Notes under the pieces: model-generated
The model's input: only the letters and a program-made list of their open reading frames with translations
Told to the model about the DNA's origin: nothing
Database searches by the model: none
Shown: positions 16,842 through 25,786 of the stretch, in pieces
Numbering within the stretch: position 1 is the stretch's first letter
Layout: every line of letters starts with the position of its first letter
Assembly (NCBI RefSeq): GCF_040656415.1
Contig: NZ_JBFAMC010000003.1
Location: forward strand, 186,001 to 250,000
Source: Rhodococcus_F sp040656415
Lineage (GTDB): Bacteria > Actinomycetota > Actinomycetes > Mycobacteriales > Mycobacteriaceae
Length of the DNA stretch: 64,000 nt
Reading direction: 5' to 3'
Made by a program: the position numbers and the translations under genes

Positions 16842-17832
16842 CGCGTCGTCGGCCCCGGAACGGGGCACAGGCGAGAGCGTCGATTCCGGCGCGACCCCGC
16901 TGACGATAGTCACCGGATTTCTTGGTGCGGGAAAGACCACGCTGTTGAACCGGATTTTGGGCGGCGGTCATGGTCTTCGCGCCGCGGTCTTGGTCAACGA
17001 CTTCGGATCGATCAACATCGACGCCGACCTCATCGTCGGCGTCGCAGACGACATGATCAGCCTGGCCAACGGCTGCGTCTGCTGCGAGATCCGCGATGAC
17101 CTCCTCGGCGCGGTCGAGCGGCTCGTCAGCTCTGAGGCACCGCCGGAGCACATCATCCTGGAAGCCAGCGGCGTGGCAGACCCCGCCGGTATCTGGGCGA
17201 CATTCGCCGGTTCGCAGCGACCTGACTGGGTTCGGCTGGACGGCGTCACCTGTGTGGTGGACACGGAGCAGATTTTCGAACATCTCGACGAGGCCCCCGA
17301 CTTGTTGATGCTCAAGGCGCGCCAGATCGGTTTCGCGGACCTGGTTGTGCTCAACAAGGTCGACCTGGCCGGACCCGCAACCGTGGCCTGGGTGAGGCAG
17401 TGGATCGACGCGATGATGGATCGCGTTCGGATTGTGGAGGCCGTCCAAGCCGACGTCCCGCCGGAAATCCTGCTCGGGGTGCGAAGCGAGGAACGAGGGC
17501 CAAGCTTTGAACGGCCCCACGGGGGACTCAGCCATCGGGAACAGTTCGAAACGTGGACCTTCAGGACCAGTCGCCTGTTCGACCCGCGATCGCTCCAAGA
17601 GATGATCCGCCGCGACTTGCCCGGCGAGGTCTACCGTTGCAAAGGCTTTGTGCGCGTTGACGGCGACACCCCGAAACGCATGCTGCTGCAATCCGTTGGG
17701 CGGCGTTCGGAGCTCACCCCCGCAGGGGCGAAAGCAACCGCGACACATAGCGAGATCGTGGCGATTGGAACGTCCGCGCTGGACCCGCAGCGCCTGCACC
17801 GGCTATTCGAACAGTGCCTCGTCACGAGGTGA
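16831..17832 (+). CDS. COG0523 (CobW-like) GTP-dependent metallochaperone
   Basis: 333 residues. Walker A GFLGAGKTT at 29-37, the family metal motif CVCC at 82-85, an EASGVADP switch region, NKVD for guanine recognition near 171, and a C-terminal CobW_C domain (FRTSRLFDP, then KGFVRVD). COG0523 proteins deliver zinc or another metal to client enzymes at the expense of GTP. The gene starts inside the last codons of the metallo-hydrolase, so the two are coupled and the hydrolase is the obvious client. No zinc-uptake-repressor-like box was recognised upstream. Confidence 0.85.
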   Translation: MSLDASSAPERGTGESVDSGATPLTIVTGFLGAGKTTLLNRILGGGHGLRAAVLVNDFGSINIDADLIVGVADDMISLANGCVCCEIRDDLLGAVERLVSSEAPPEHIILEASGVADPAGIWATFAGSQRPDWVRLDGVTCVVDTEQIFEHLDEAPDLLMLKARQIGFADLVVLNKVDLAGPATVAWVRQWIDAMMDRVRIVEAVQADVPPEILLGVRSEERGPSFERPHGGLSHREQFETWTFRTSRLFDPRSLQEMIRRDLPGEVYRCKGFVRVDGDTPKRMLLQSVGRRSELTPAGAKATATHSEIVAIGTSALDPQRLHRLFEQCLVTR

Positions 17833-18024
17833 CGCATAGGTGAGCTACCGCATTCAGGCGATAAGCGGCGGAATTGCCCTACCGCCCCGACCAGACCGAA
17901 GGATCCCTGTACCTCAGTTCGAGTATGAGACTTGATAGCCGTTGTCGTGTTGCATAGCGTTCTTCGAGAAAAACTTTCAAACACCAGTTCATGAATCACT
18001 GGCAGCCGGATTCGAGGAGATTTA

Positions 18025-18201
18025 GTGAAGTTTCGCCTAGAGGTAGATCTGACGAAGCTGGACGGCAACGAGACCGAGGAATTGAGCCGTGTGCTGCGGT
18101 ACTGGGCCGGGAACCTGAGTCACTACGATCTGAAAGAGAAGCCGAGCGAGGCCATCTACGACTCCGCTTACAACCCGGTCGGCACCTGGGTGGTTTCGTG
18201 A
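18025..18201 (+). CDS. Small conserved actinobacterial protein, 58 residues
   Basis: GTG at 18025 after a GAGGAGA ribosome-binding site; the frame runs to TGA at 18199. The peptide begins VKFRLEVDLTKLDG, has VLRYWAGNLSHYDL in the middle, and ends IYDSAYNPVGTWVVS. It is acidic, soluble and free of cysteine. I recognise this pattern (LRYWAGNL followed by YDSAYxPVGxW) as a small family common in actinobacteria and their phages, without known function. It stands alone. The ribosome-binding site and coding character make it more than a chance frame. Confidence 0.7.
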   Translation: MKFRLEVDLTKLDGNETEELSRVLRYWAGNLSHYDLKEKPSEAIYDSAYNPVGTWVVS

Positions 18202-18335
18202 CTGCGAAGTAATTCGGAGGCGTGCGTACGCAGCGCACACCGACTCCTCGTCCGCGACGTCAACCCGTACCGCCGCGGAGGCTCCGAGTTCATCCGCCGC
18301 CCACTGCGCATGCGCGTGGTTGAGGTCGGCGATTG

Positions 18336-19118
18336 TCAGTCCTGCATCTTGACGGTGAGACCGCCGTCGACGACGAGCGCTTGTCCTGTCAGGTAGCGTG
18401 ATTCGTCGCTGACGAGGAAGCGGATTATCGTCGCGATGTCTGTGGGTGTCCCGACTCGTCCCCACGGGATCTTTTCCGCTGCTGCTGCCAAACCGTCGGG
18501 GCCGAGCGAATTGACCGGATCGATCGACTGTGGCGTCTCGATCACTCCGGGAATGATCGCATTGGAGCGGATCCCTCGTGGCGCGAGTTCGAGCGCCAGT
18601 GCCCGGCTGAGTCCGAGGACCCCCGCCTTGGCAGCCGAATAATGTGCGTGATCGGCCCACCCGTAGACCCCTCCCACGATCGAGGACATCGAGATCAGCG
18701 AGCCTGGTCCGGCCATCCGGGTCGAGGCCGCACGCAGCGTCCTCATCACGCCGGTCAGATCGACCTCCAGCATGCCGGACCAGGCTTCGTCGTCGAGTTC
18801 GGCGATAGCGTTCTTCCGCAGAATGCCTGCGTTCGCTACGGCGAAGTCGAGTCGTCCCCACTCCGTCAATGCCCGCTCGGCGAACGCCTCGACATCGTTG
18901 CTGGACCGCACGTCGACGTCCTGGATCACTCCCTTGCCGCCTGCCTCCTCGACCTGCCGCAGCGTTTCCTTCGGATCATGGGGATCTCCGGGGAAGGTGC
19001 CGATGACGACTCTGATACCCACCTCGGCCAATGCGACTGCCGTATGACGCCCGATTCCGCTCGCCCCGCCGGTGACGATGGCGACCTTGTTCTCCAAATT
19101 CTCGTACGGGTTGAACAT
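18336..19118 (-). CDS. Short-chain dehydrogenase/reductase
   Basis: 260 residues, classical SDR: cofactor loop TGGASGIG at residues 16-23, NAG in VANAGILR, serine in ISMSSIVGG, YSAAKAG with the catalytic tyrosine and lysine, and a C-terminal LVVDGGLT. It resembles glucose-1-dehydrogenase and 3-oxoacyl reductase types; the substrate cannot be read from sequence. It lies 89 bases downstream of pnkp on the same strand, so may be transcribed from the hen1-pnkp promoter, though nothing ties it to RNA repair. Confidence 0.8.
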   Translation of the reverse strand: MFNPYENLENKVAIVTGGASGIGRHTAVALAEVGIRVVIGTFPGDPHDPKETLRQVEEAGGKGVIQDVDVRSSNDVEAFAERALTEWGRLDFAVANAGILRKNAIAELDDEAWSGMLEVDLTGVMRTLRAASTRMAGPGSLISMSSIVGGVYGWADHAHYSAAKAGVLGLSRALALELAPRGIRSNAIIPGVIETPQSIDPVNSLGPDGLAAAAEKIPWGRVGTPTDIATIIRFLVSDESRYLTGQALVVDGGLTVKMQD

Positions 19119-19207
19119 GAAAGCTCCTCACGGTCCCCCCATCGGTTCTTCGGTGAATCAACTCTGGTCACATCAAGTCTGGCGCGAGCAACAGGTTGAA
19201 GCGTCAA

Positions 19208-21745
19208 CTACAACCGTGGGTCCACCGGCTCGGACTCGAGTGCCAGAACCGCGAACACCGGCTCGTGCACACGCCACAGCGGATCACCCTCGGCGAGTCG
19301 GGTCAGCGCCTCTAGCCCGAGTGCATGCTCACGCAGGGCCATCGATCGTTTGCGACCCAGGGAGCGCTTGCGCAGCACCTCGAGATTCGAGGTGTAGTCG
19401 GGGCCGTAGATGATCCGAAGGTACTCCCGCCCCCGCACCTTGATTCCTGGCTGAATCCTCTTGTGCGCCAGTTCTGCTGGTGTCGCACCGACTGGCTTGA
19501 CCACCATGCCCTCGCCGCCGGCATCGGTGAGTTTCGACCACCAGGCGGTCGCCCCGTCCCGGGAGACATCCGAGGTCAGATCGACGGACAGGTGCTTGGT
19601 ATTCGTGATCAGCGGATCGTCGAGCGTCGCCAGCTTGGCGAGGTGCCACGAGTGCGTTTCCGTGACTGCTGTCGCCTTTCCCTCACAGGCGAGTATTTGA
19701 AACGGCGCGATACGCAGCCCGTCCAGGCCGGTAACCGGCCAACAGTAGCGCGCATATGCCTCTCGGAACCGACGCGCGTTGGCGGCCCGAGTTCGGGTGT
19801 GGGTCAACAGGCCGTCGACATCCAGACCCCGCGCCGCGGCCCGCTCCAGAGCGGCAATCGCATCCGGCAGCGCCGCACCCGCCGCGGCCCCGACCGAAGC
19901 GTACTGGCTGCGGATCAGTTCTTCCGCCTTCGCCGACCACGGCATCAGTTCGCAATCCAGCGCCAACCATGGCGACCCGAGGTCGTCCATCAGCGGCTCA
20001 CATGCGTGACGTAGCCGGGCGACCAGTTCACTCATCCGGTCCGCATCGTCGAAGAATGGTCGACCGGTTCGGGTGTAGACGATGCCCGAACTGCCGTCGG
20101 TGACGCCGAAGCGCTTCGCCGCTGTTTCGGCATCGCGGGCCAGCACGGCGATCGCCCGGGAGCCCATGTGCTTCTCCTCGCACACGATCTCGGTGACCCC
20201 ATTCGCCCCGAACTCGGCGAAAGCCTCTACTGGATGCTCCAGGTAACCGTCGAGGTTCGATGTCGCCGGTGGAGCCATGGTCGGTGGAAGGTACACCAGC
20301 CAGCGCGGGTCGACGGCGAATCGGCTCATGATCTCGAGCGCGGCGGCGGTGTTGTCCTCACGCACCTTCATGCGCCCGCTGTAGTACCGGACGTCGATGT
20401 GCCGGGTCCCGTGCACGTCGTCGATGGACAACTGCATCGGATCCCGCTGTTTCGCATGCCAGTACTCGCCCGGGTCCGTGCCGAACGGCCGCACCGATTC
20501 GGACCATACCTGTTCTGCCGGAACGGAAACGATTTCCTTGCTCGGGTAGCGCAGCGCCGTCAGCTTGCCGCCGAAGACGGCACCGGTGTCGAGGCAGATG
20601 GTGTTGTTGACCCACTCGGTCTCCGGCACGGGAGTGTGGCCGTAGACGACCATGGCCCGCCCGCGATAATCGCGGGCCCAGGGGTAGCGCACCGGCAGTC
20701 CGTACTCGTCGGTCTCGCCGGTCGTGTCCCCGTACAGTGCGAACGAGCGCACCCGGGCTGACGCGCGGCCGTGGTAAGCCTCCTTCAGCCCAGCGTGCGC
20801 GACCACAAGGTTTCCACCGTCGAGCACGTAGTGGCTGATCAGGCCGTCGAGGAAGGCGTGCGCGGCTCTACGGAAGTCGTCGGATTCCGCAGCAAGCTGA
20901 TCCAGAGACTGCTGCAGCCCGTGTGACACTGTCACGTTCCGCCCGTGGAGTGCCCGGGCAAGCTTCTGTTCGTGGTTGCCCGATACGCACAGCGCGGTTC
21001 CGGCTGCCACCATGCCCATCACCAGGCGCAGCACTCCGGGGGTGTCTGGTCCACGATCGACCAGGTCGCCGACGAACACCGCGGTCCGGCCCTCGGGGTG
21101 GTGGGCGCCGTCGCCATCGGGCTCGATCTTCCAGCCGAGCTTGCGCAGCAGAGATTCCAGTTCATTCCGACAACCGTGCACGTCGCCGATGATGTCGAAG
21201 GGGCCTTTCAGCTCCCGCTTGTCACTCCACGCCTTCTCGGTAGATACAGTCGCCGAGTTGACTTCGTCGACTCCCGTGAGCACGTGAACCCGTCGGAAAC
21301 CTTCTCCGTCGATCTTCTGCAGTGAGCGTCTCAGGTCCTTGTGCTGCCGCTGAACAACGTGCGGACCGAAGTTGCGATCTGCACGCGTTGCGTTGCGCTC
21401 GATCGCTTCGGCCGCGGGAACGTCGAGCACGATCGCGTCCACGAGGACATCGTGCGACTTGGCCAGATCGATCAGCGACTTGCGCGATCTGGGTTGCACA
21501 CTGGTGGCGTCGACGACCGTGAGCAGGCCGCGCCGAAGCCGGACCCCGACAATATGGTGCAGAACGTCGAATGCGTCCGGAGTCGAAGTCTGGTCGGTTT
21601 CGTCGTCGGCGACCAGCCCGCGGCAGAAGTCGGATGAAATCACTTGTGTAGGGGCGAAATGCTTTGCGGCGAAGGTGGACTTACCGCTGCCCGATACTCC
21701 CACGAGCACCACCAGCGACAGCGCAGGCACCGAGATATCAGACAT
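19208..21745 (-). CDS. pnkp: Bacterial Pnkp: polynucleotide kinase-phosphatase-ligase
   Basis: 845 residues, near the usual length of about 870. The N-terminal kinase has P-loop GVSGSGKST at 16-24. The central metallophosphoesterase has GDVHG (187-191), GDLVDRG (226-232) and GNHE (256-259). The C-terminal adenylyltransferase has the nucleotidyl lysine in EEKHMGSRA at 525. Together with Hen1, bacterial Pnkp heals and seals cleaved RNA such as ribotoxin-cut tRNA. The ATG at 21745 lies eight bases inside the hen1 end; an upstream start would extend into hen1. All three active sites look intact. Confidence 0.95.
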   Translation of the reverse strand: MSDISVPALSLVVLVGVSGSGKSTFAAKHFAPTQVISSDFCRGLVADDETDQTSTPDAFDVLHHIVGVRLRRGLLTVVDATSVQPRSRKSLIDLAKSHDVLVDAIVLDVPAAEAIERNATRADRNFGPHVVQRQHKDLRRSLQKIDGEGFRRVHVLTGVDEVNSATVSTEKAWSDKRELKGPFDIIGDVHGCRNELESLLRKLGWKIEPDGDGAHHPEGRTAVFVGDLVDRGPDTPGVLRLVMGMVAAGTALCVSGNHEQKLARALHGRNVTVSHGLQQSLDQLAAESDDFRRAAHAFLDGLISHYVLDGGNLVVAHAGLKEAYHGRASARVRSFALYGDTTGETDEYGLPVRYPWARDYRGRAMVVYGHTPVPETEWVNNTICLDTGAVFGGKLTALRYPSKEIVSVPAEQVWSESVRPFGTDPGEYWHAKQRDPMQLSIDDVHGTRHIDVRYYSGRMKVREDNTAAALEIMSRFAVDPRWLVYLPPTMAPPATSNLDGYLEHPVEAFAEFGANGVTEIVCEEKHMGSRAIAVLARDAETAAKRFGVTDGSSGIVYTRTGRPFFDDADRMSELVARLRHACEPLMDDLGSPWLALDCELMPWSAKAEELIRSQYASVGAAAGAALPDAIAALERAAARGLDVDGLLTHTRTRAANARRFREAYARYCWPVTGLDGLRIAPFQILACEGKATAVTETHSWHLAKLATLDDPLITNTKHLSVDLTSDVSRDGATAWWSKLTDAGGEGMVVKPVGATPAELAHKRIQPGIKVRGREYLRIIYGPDYTSNLEVLRKRSLGRKRSMALREHALGLEALTRLAEGDPLWRVHEPVFAVLALESEPVDPRL

Positions 21746-23171
21746 TGTCACCCCCGATCCGTGTGAAAACCGCCATCTGTGTAGGTGGACCGACCTCGGG
21801 GTCGTCGTCACCGACCGGCCGGAAGTCGACTGTGTATCCATGGACGCCGCAGACCTTGCCCGCCCACGAGTGGAATTCGGGCCGCGACCACTCGAAGCGG
21901 TGGTCGCGGTGGCGCATACCGTGTAGGCCCGTGTAGCGCACGTTGTATTCGGAGTTGGGTGTAGTCACGATTACGTGTTCAGGGCGTGCGGTCCCGAAGA
22001 TCACCTGTTCGAGAGCGGTCAGCCGTGGAGGATCGATGTGCTCGACGACCTCCATCAACACGGCCGCCTCGTATCCGGTGAATCTCTCGTCGGTGTAGGT
22101 GAGGGCGGCCTGGAACAGGTGCAGCCGCTCACGGCGCCGCTCCGGTATCCGATCCAGCCGGAGCTTGCGTGCCGCTGACGTCAGCGCCCTGGTCGACACG
22201 TCCGCGCCACCGACCTTGGTGAAGTCGGGATTGTCCAGCAATGCAGAAACGAGCTCGCCGGAACCGCAACCGAGGTCGATGACCGAGCGGACATTGCGCT
22301 CGCCGAGTACGTCTAGGACCACTTGGCGCCGAAGCAGATTCAGCGGGTTCCTGACGCCTGCGGTGTCCGTCTCGTGTTCGTCGCCCGTGCCGACTTCCTC
22401 GTCGATCGGCGGTTCCAGTTGCTCCTCGACGTCGTCGCCGAGTTCGGCGAGCCGCTCGAAGGCGGAACGGGTGAGGGCGGATCGGTGCCGTAGGTAGCGG
22501 CGAGTGATGAGCGCTCGCTCGGGGTGTTCCGCGAGCCAGGACTCACCGGCACGGATCAGTTTGTCGACCTCGTCGGAGGTGACCCAGTAGTGTTTGGCGT
22601 CGTCGAGTACCGGAAGCAGTACGTACAGGTGATTCAGGGCGTCGGCGAGTCGGACGCGTCCGCGCAAGGTGAGTCCCACATAGCGGGAGTCGCCCCATTC
22701 CGGGAACGCATCGTCGAGGGGAACGGTGCGCGCCTCGACAGTCCATCCCAGTGGCGTGAAGAGCCGTTCGGCGAGGTTCGGTCCGCCACGACACGGTAGA
22801 GCCGGGAGCGAAATCTCCAAGGGTATGGGCGAGGAGGCAAGCTCGGGCTTGATGGTGCACCGTCCTGCGCGGGCGGTGCGGAAGACGTCTGCCAACGCCA
22901 CCGACAGCAAGGATGACGCGGAGTACGGACGGTCGTTGACGTACTGGCCGAGGGTGAAATCTGGTGTGGACCTACCTGATGTGCGGGTGAGTCGGATCGC
23001 ATCGACATCCAGCAACAGCGCGGCCGTGCAGCGATCCTCGTTCGCCTCGGGGTAGAAGACATGTGCGACGCCGCAGGATTGGGTGAACTCCTGGACCCGA
23101 TCCGGGTGCTTGTGCAGCAGGTAGCCGAGGTCGGTCGCCGGCCGCACAGTAGTGGAAATCGTGAGAATCAC
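21738..23171 (-). CDS. hen1: Hen1: 3'-terminal RNA ribose 2'-O-methyltransferase
   Basis: 477 residues in the bacterial Hen1 layout. The N-terminal half, about 1-250, activates the Pnkp ligase in studied homologues. The C-terminal SAM-dependent methyltransferase has VIDLGCGSG at 297-305 and manganese ligands E374, E377, H378 (MEVVEHI) and H424 (RHRDHRFEW). It methylates the 2'-OH at the 3' end of cleaved RNA before ligation, which protects the repaired junction from being cut again. It overlaps and precedes pnkp. Confidence 0.95.
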   Translation of the reverse strand: MILTISTTVRPATDLGYLLHKHPDRVQEFTQSCGVAHVFYPEANEDRCTAALLLDVDAIRLTRTSGRSTPDFTLGQYVNDRPYSASSLLSVALADVFRTARAGRCTIKPELASSPIPLEISLPALPCRGGPNLAERLFTPLGWTVEARTVPLDDAFPEWGDSRYVGLTLRGRVRLADALNHLYVLLPVLDDAKHYWVTSDEVDKLIRAGESWLAEHPERALITRRYLRHRSALTRSAFERLAELGDDVEEQLEPPIDEEVGTGDEHETDTAGVRNPLNLLRRQVVLDVLGERNVRSVIDLGCGSGELVSALLDNPDFTKVGGADVSTRALTSAARKLRLDRIPERRRERLHLFQAALTYTDERFTGYEAAVLMEVVEHIDPPRLTALEQVIFGTARPEHVIVTTPNSEYNVRYTGLHGMRHRDHRFEWSRPEFHSWAGKVCGVHGYTVDFRPVGDDDPEVGPPTQMAVFTRIGGDNV

Positions 23172-23198
23172 TAGCGCACCTTGCCACAGTTCGGGCGT

Positions 23199-23897
23199 TC
23201 ATCGCATCGGTAATTCAGCCGCTTCAGTGCAATCCGGTTCGTTGGTGGTGGTCGGCCTGGGACAGCAGGTGTCGCCCTTCCAGGCATTGACGCCTTCTCG
23301 CATTGCGATCACCGCGATGATGAGAGCAGCAATCGGGTCGGCCCAGGACCAGCCCAGCAGACTATTGAGCAGCAAACCGGCCAGCAGGACCGCGGACAGG
23401 TAGGTGCACAGCAGCGTCTGCTTCGAATCGGCCACCGCAGACAGCGACCCTAGTTCGCGGCCTGCGCGGCGTTGAGCCCACGAGAGCATGGGCATGATCG
23501 CCAGGCTCGCGGTAGCCAAGGCGATGCCGATGGTCGAATGCTGAGCCTCGGAGGCGCCGAGCAGCGAGCGGATCGCTTCAGCGGCGACGTAGAAGGCGAG
23601 AGCGAAGAACGACCATGCAATGATTCGCAGGGCGGTCCGTTCGCGCGCACGATGATCTTTGCCGGCGAACTGCCACGCCACAGCCGCGGCGGAGGACACC
23701 TCGATCACCGAGTCGAGGCCGAAGCCGATCAGCGCGGTTGAGGAGACCCGCGCTCCCTCGGTGAGGGCGATTCCGGCCTCGAGCACGTTGTAGCTGATCG
23801 TCGCACCGACGAACCAGCGGATCCGGCGTGACAGCACCGCTCGCCGCTCTTCGGTGGAAACCCGCTGTGCCGAGTGCAGGTCGATGTCGGGAGGCAT
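23199..23897 (-). CDS. Cation efflux-type membrane transporter
   Basis: 232 residues from the ATG at 23897, which overlaps the ArsR stop (ATGA); the frame is open upstream but that part is ArsR shadow. Five to six helices, with LIGFGLDSVIEVSSA, DSKQTLLCTYLSA and WADPIAALIIA, where aspartates repeat as in cation-diffusion-facilitator metal sites. The C-terminal tail GDTCCPRP is cysteine-containing. It probably exports a divalent or soft metal under the control of the upstream ArsR gene. Metal identity is not evident. Confidence 0.75.
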   Translation of the reverse strand: MPPDIDLHSAQRVSTEERRAVLSRRIRWFVGATISYNVLEAGIALTEGARVSSTALIGFGLDSVIEVSSAAAVAWQFAGKDHRARERTALRIIAWSFFALAFYVAAEAIRSLLGASEAQHSTIGIALATASLAIMPMLSWAQRRAGRELGSLSAVADSKQTLLCTYLSAVLLAGLLLNSLLGWSWADPIAALIIAVIAMREGVNAWKGDTCCPRPTTTNEPDCTEAAELPMR

Positions 23898-24241
23898 CAA
23901 CAGCACTCGTCGGTGTCTGCAGCTGGGCAGCACGACGGGTCTACCGCCAGCACCAGTCCGAGCAAGTCGTCGAGGGCCCGACCGATACGAGGATCGGCGA
24001 GCTCGTACCGGGTCTGTCGGCCTTCTCGTGCGGCGACGACCAGCCCACACCCCCGCAGGCACGCCAGGTGATTCGACAGTATCTGCCGCGAGACTCCGAT
24101 CCGTTCGGCCAACTCGGACGGATATCCCGGCCCCGACCGCAGATTCAGCAGAATCTGGGTCCTCGTCGCGTCGGACAATGCGTAGCCGAAGCGGGTCAGC
24201 GCGTCACGATGAATCGTTGCCTCCACGCCCAGATAGTACAT
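23897..24241 (-). CDS. ArsR/SmtB-family metal-type repressor
   Basis: 114 residues: winged helix with LSDATRTQILLNLRSGPGYPSELAERIG, recognition region VSRQILSNHLACLRGCGLV, and a cysteine-rich C-terminal tail DPSCCPAADTDECC that resembles the Cd/Pb-sensing tails of CmtR-like proteins. The stop overlaps the transporter start, so it forms a resistance pair. A palindrome lies 10 bases upstream of the ATG. No ribosome-binding site is visible; translation may start near the 5' end. Confidence 0.85.
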   Translation of the reverse strand: MYYLGVEATIHRDALTRFGYALSDATRTQILLNLRSGPGYPSELAERIGVSRQILSNHLACLRGCGLVVAAREGRQTRYELADPRIGRALDDLLGLVLAVDPSCCPAADTDECC

Positions 24242-24250
24242 CCAAATCTG

Positions 24251-24270
24251 AATTCAGGAAATCTTGAATT
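24251..24270. promoter_or_regulatory. Palindrome AATTCA-N8-TGAATT upstream of arsR-type gene
   Basis: Arms of six bases with an eight-base spacer, in the 61-base gap between the TetR stop and the ArsR start. It is either the ArsR operator or, since the same arms and spacer recur at 27694-27713, a site of the TetR protein. Confidence 0.6.
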
Positions 24271-24302
24271 GAATCTACAGGCTTGAAGGGCGTGCGGGTG
24301 GC

Positions 24303-24914
24303 CTAGGTCAGAGGTGTCAATTCGCCAGTGAGATACCGCTGCAGATTGGGGGCTACCAGTTCGACGATCCGCTCGGGTGTGGCCGAGGACAGTGGTTCGA
24401 GGGCGAGCAGGTACCGCATCGTGACCAACCCCATCAGCTGGGTGGCCAGGAGGTTCGCGCGCCACCTGGCCAACTCCGGGTCGGCCTCGACGGACTCCGC
24501 GATCGGTCGCAACGCCCGCTCGAGCAGGAACTCTCGTAAAAGCCTGGCGCTGCGCTCATGTGCGATCGAACTGCGAAAGAGAGCCGTTGCCGCTGGACCT
24601 GTTGGGGAATCCCAGATTTCCAGTATTGTGCGCAACATCCGCTCGGCGAGCCGGTCAACTGGCCCGTCGATGATTGTGTCTACGTATTGTCGCGGGTCGA
24701 TCGGGGCGTCCATCAACGCCAGGAACAGTTTTTCCTTGGTACCGAAGTAGTGGTAAACCAACGCCGGATCCACCGCAGCGGATGCGGCGACCGCGCGAAC
24801 GGTTGTCCCACCATACCCGTGCTGTGCGAAGGCAAGCCTTGCGGCACTGAGGATCTGGTCTCGGGTGTTCTGTTTTCCCGGCCGCCGCCCGCTACGCCGT
24901 CCGGTTACCATCAT
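24303..24914 (-). CDS. TetR-family regulator at the end of an ABC export operon
   Basis: 203 residues from ATG 24914 (a second ATG follows at once). Helix-turn-helix at about 15-60 with TVRAVAASAAVDPALVYHYFGTKE, and a C-terminal domain of the same type as the regulator at 14791. The start overlaps the stop of the preceding ATPase gene, so the regulator is the last gene of the permease-ATPase-ATPase operon. The likely operator is the palindrome at 27691-27716 before that operon. Inducer unknown. Confidence 0.85.
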   Translation of the reverse strand: MMVTGRRSGRRPGKQNTRDQILSAARLAFAQHGYGGTTVRAVAASAAVDPALVYHYFGTKEKLFLALMDAPIDPRQYVDTIIDGPVDRLAERMLRTILEIWDSPTGPAATALFRSSIAHERSARLLREFLLERALRPIAESVEADPELARWRANLLATQLMGLVTMRYLLALEPLSSATPERIVELVAPNLQRYLTGELTPLT

Positions 24915-25786
24915 GACTCGATCTTCGCGTCGCGGTCGATCAGCACCATCGTCTCCTCCAGGGTGGCGGGCACGTCGGTCACCGCTGCCTCCACCCCGGC
25001 AGAATCGAGCGCAGCGCGCACGACGGTGGCGTCGGTCCCCGCGACCCGCACCACTCGTCCGGCGAGTGTCACGGGGAGTTGCGCCGCCACCAGCGCGTCG
25101 AAAGCGCGTGCCCACTCGGCCGTTCGCACGGTGATCGCCCGCTGCCCGCCGATGATGTCGTCGAGTGTTCCGTGCGCCACCAGGCGTCCGCGGGACATGA
25201 TCACCAGCCGGGTGCACTGCTGGGCTTCCTGCAGGTAGTGCGTAGTAACGAGCACTGCACGACCGGTGTCGGCCTGGTCGTGGATGGTGTCCCACAACTT
25301 CGTGCGGGCCAGTGGGTCCACGCCTGAAGTCGGCTCGTCCAGGATCACCAATTCCGGGCGGTGCGAGAGCGCGCAATAGAACGCGAGCTGCCGTTGCAGA
25401 CCCAATCCGATTCCGCCGACCTGACGAGTCGCAACCTCCTCGAGCGCATCCGGCAGTGGCGGGGCGGCAATCCCGAACGCTTCGGCCACGAATTCGACGT
25501 TCTGTCGCACCGACAGTTCTTGGTAGAGCCCGAGTCCCTGCGGCATGTAGCCCAGCCTGCGGCGGGTCCCTCGTGATGGCGGAGCTCCGAACACGTCGAT
25601 CGCTCCTCGATCCACGAGCTCCAGCCCTAGGATCATCCGGATCAGCGTGGTCTTTCCTGCCCCGTTCGCTCCGATCAGTCCGACGATCTCCCCGGGGTGA
25701 ACCTCTAGGGACATCTCTCGTACCGCGGTGAACGACCCGAAGCTCCGCCATACCCCTCGTACATCGACAACCGCTGGCTCAGTCAT
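24911..25786 (-). CDS. ABC transporter ATP-binding protein
   Basis: 291 residues with Walker A GANGAGKTT near 38-46, Q-loop MPQGLGLY and Walker B LVILDEPTSGVDPL. The signature region reads VGGIGLGLQRQ and not a canonical LSGGQ, so this half-site may be degenerate. An eighty-residue C-terminal extension follows. The start overlaps the preceding ATPase gene by eight bases. The two-ATPase/one-permease order resembles YbhFSR-type drug or ion exporters. Confidence 0.85.
   Translation of the reverse strand: MTEPAVVDVRGVWRSFGSFTAVREMSLEVHPGEIVGLIGANGAGKTTLIRMILGLELVDRGAIDVFGAPPSRGTRRRLGYMPQGLGLYQELSVRQNVEFVAEAFGIAAPPLPDALEEVATRQVGGIGLGLQRQLAFYCALSHRPELVILDEPTSGVDPLARTKLWDTIHDQADTGRAVLVTTHYLQEAQQCTRLVIMSRGRLVAHGTLDDIIGGQRAITVRTAEWARAFDALVAAQLPVTLAGRVVRVAGTDATVVRAALDSAGVEAAVTDVPATLEETMVLIDRDAKIES

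Noticed and set aside
16831..17832. CobW proper of cobalamin biosynthesis
   Set aside because: No cob genes are near; overlap with a metallo-hydrolase fits a general COG0523 chaperone better.
19208..21745. Simple protein phosphatase
   Set aside because: The phosphoesterase is only the central domain; kinase and ligase domains on both sides identify Pnkp.
24303..25751. 482-codon minus-strand frame ending in the TetR gene
   Set aside because: Only the last 203 codons are TetR; the upstream part is an out-of-frame arginine-rich reading of the ATPase gene.
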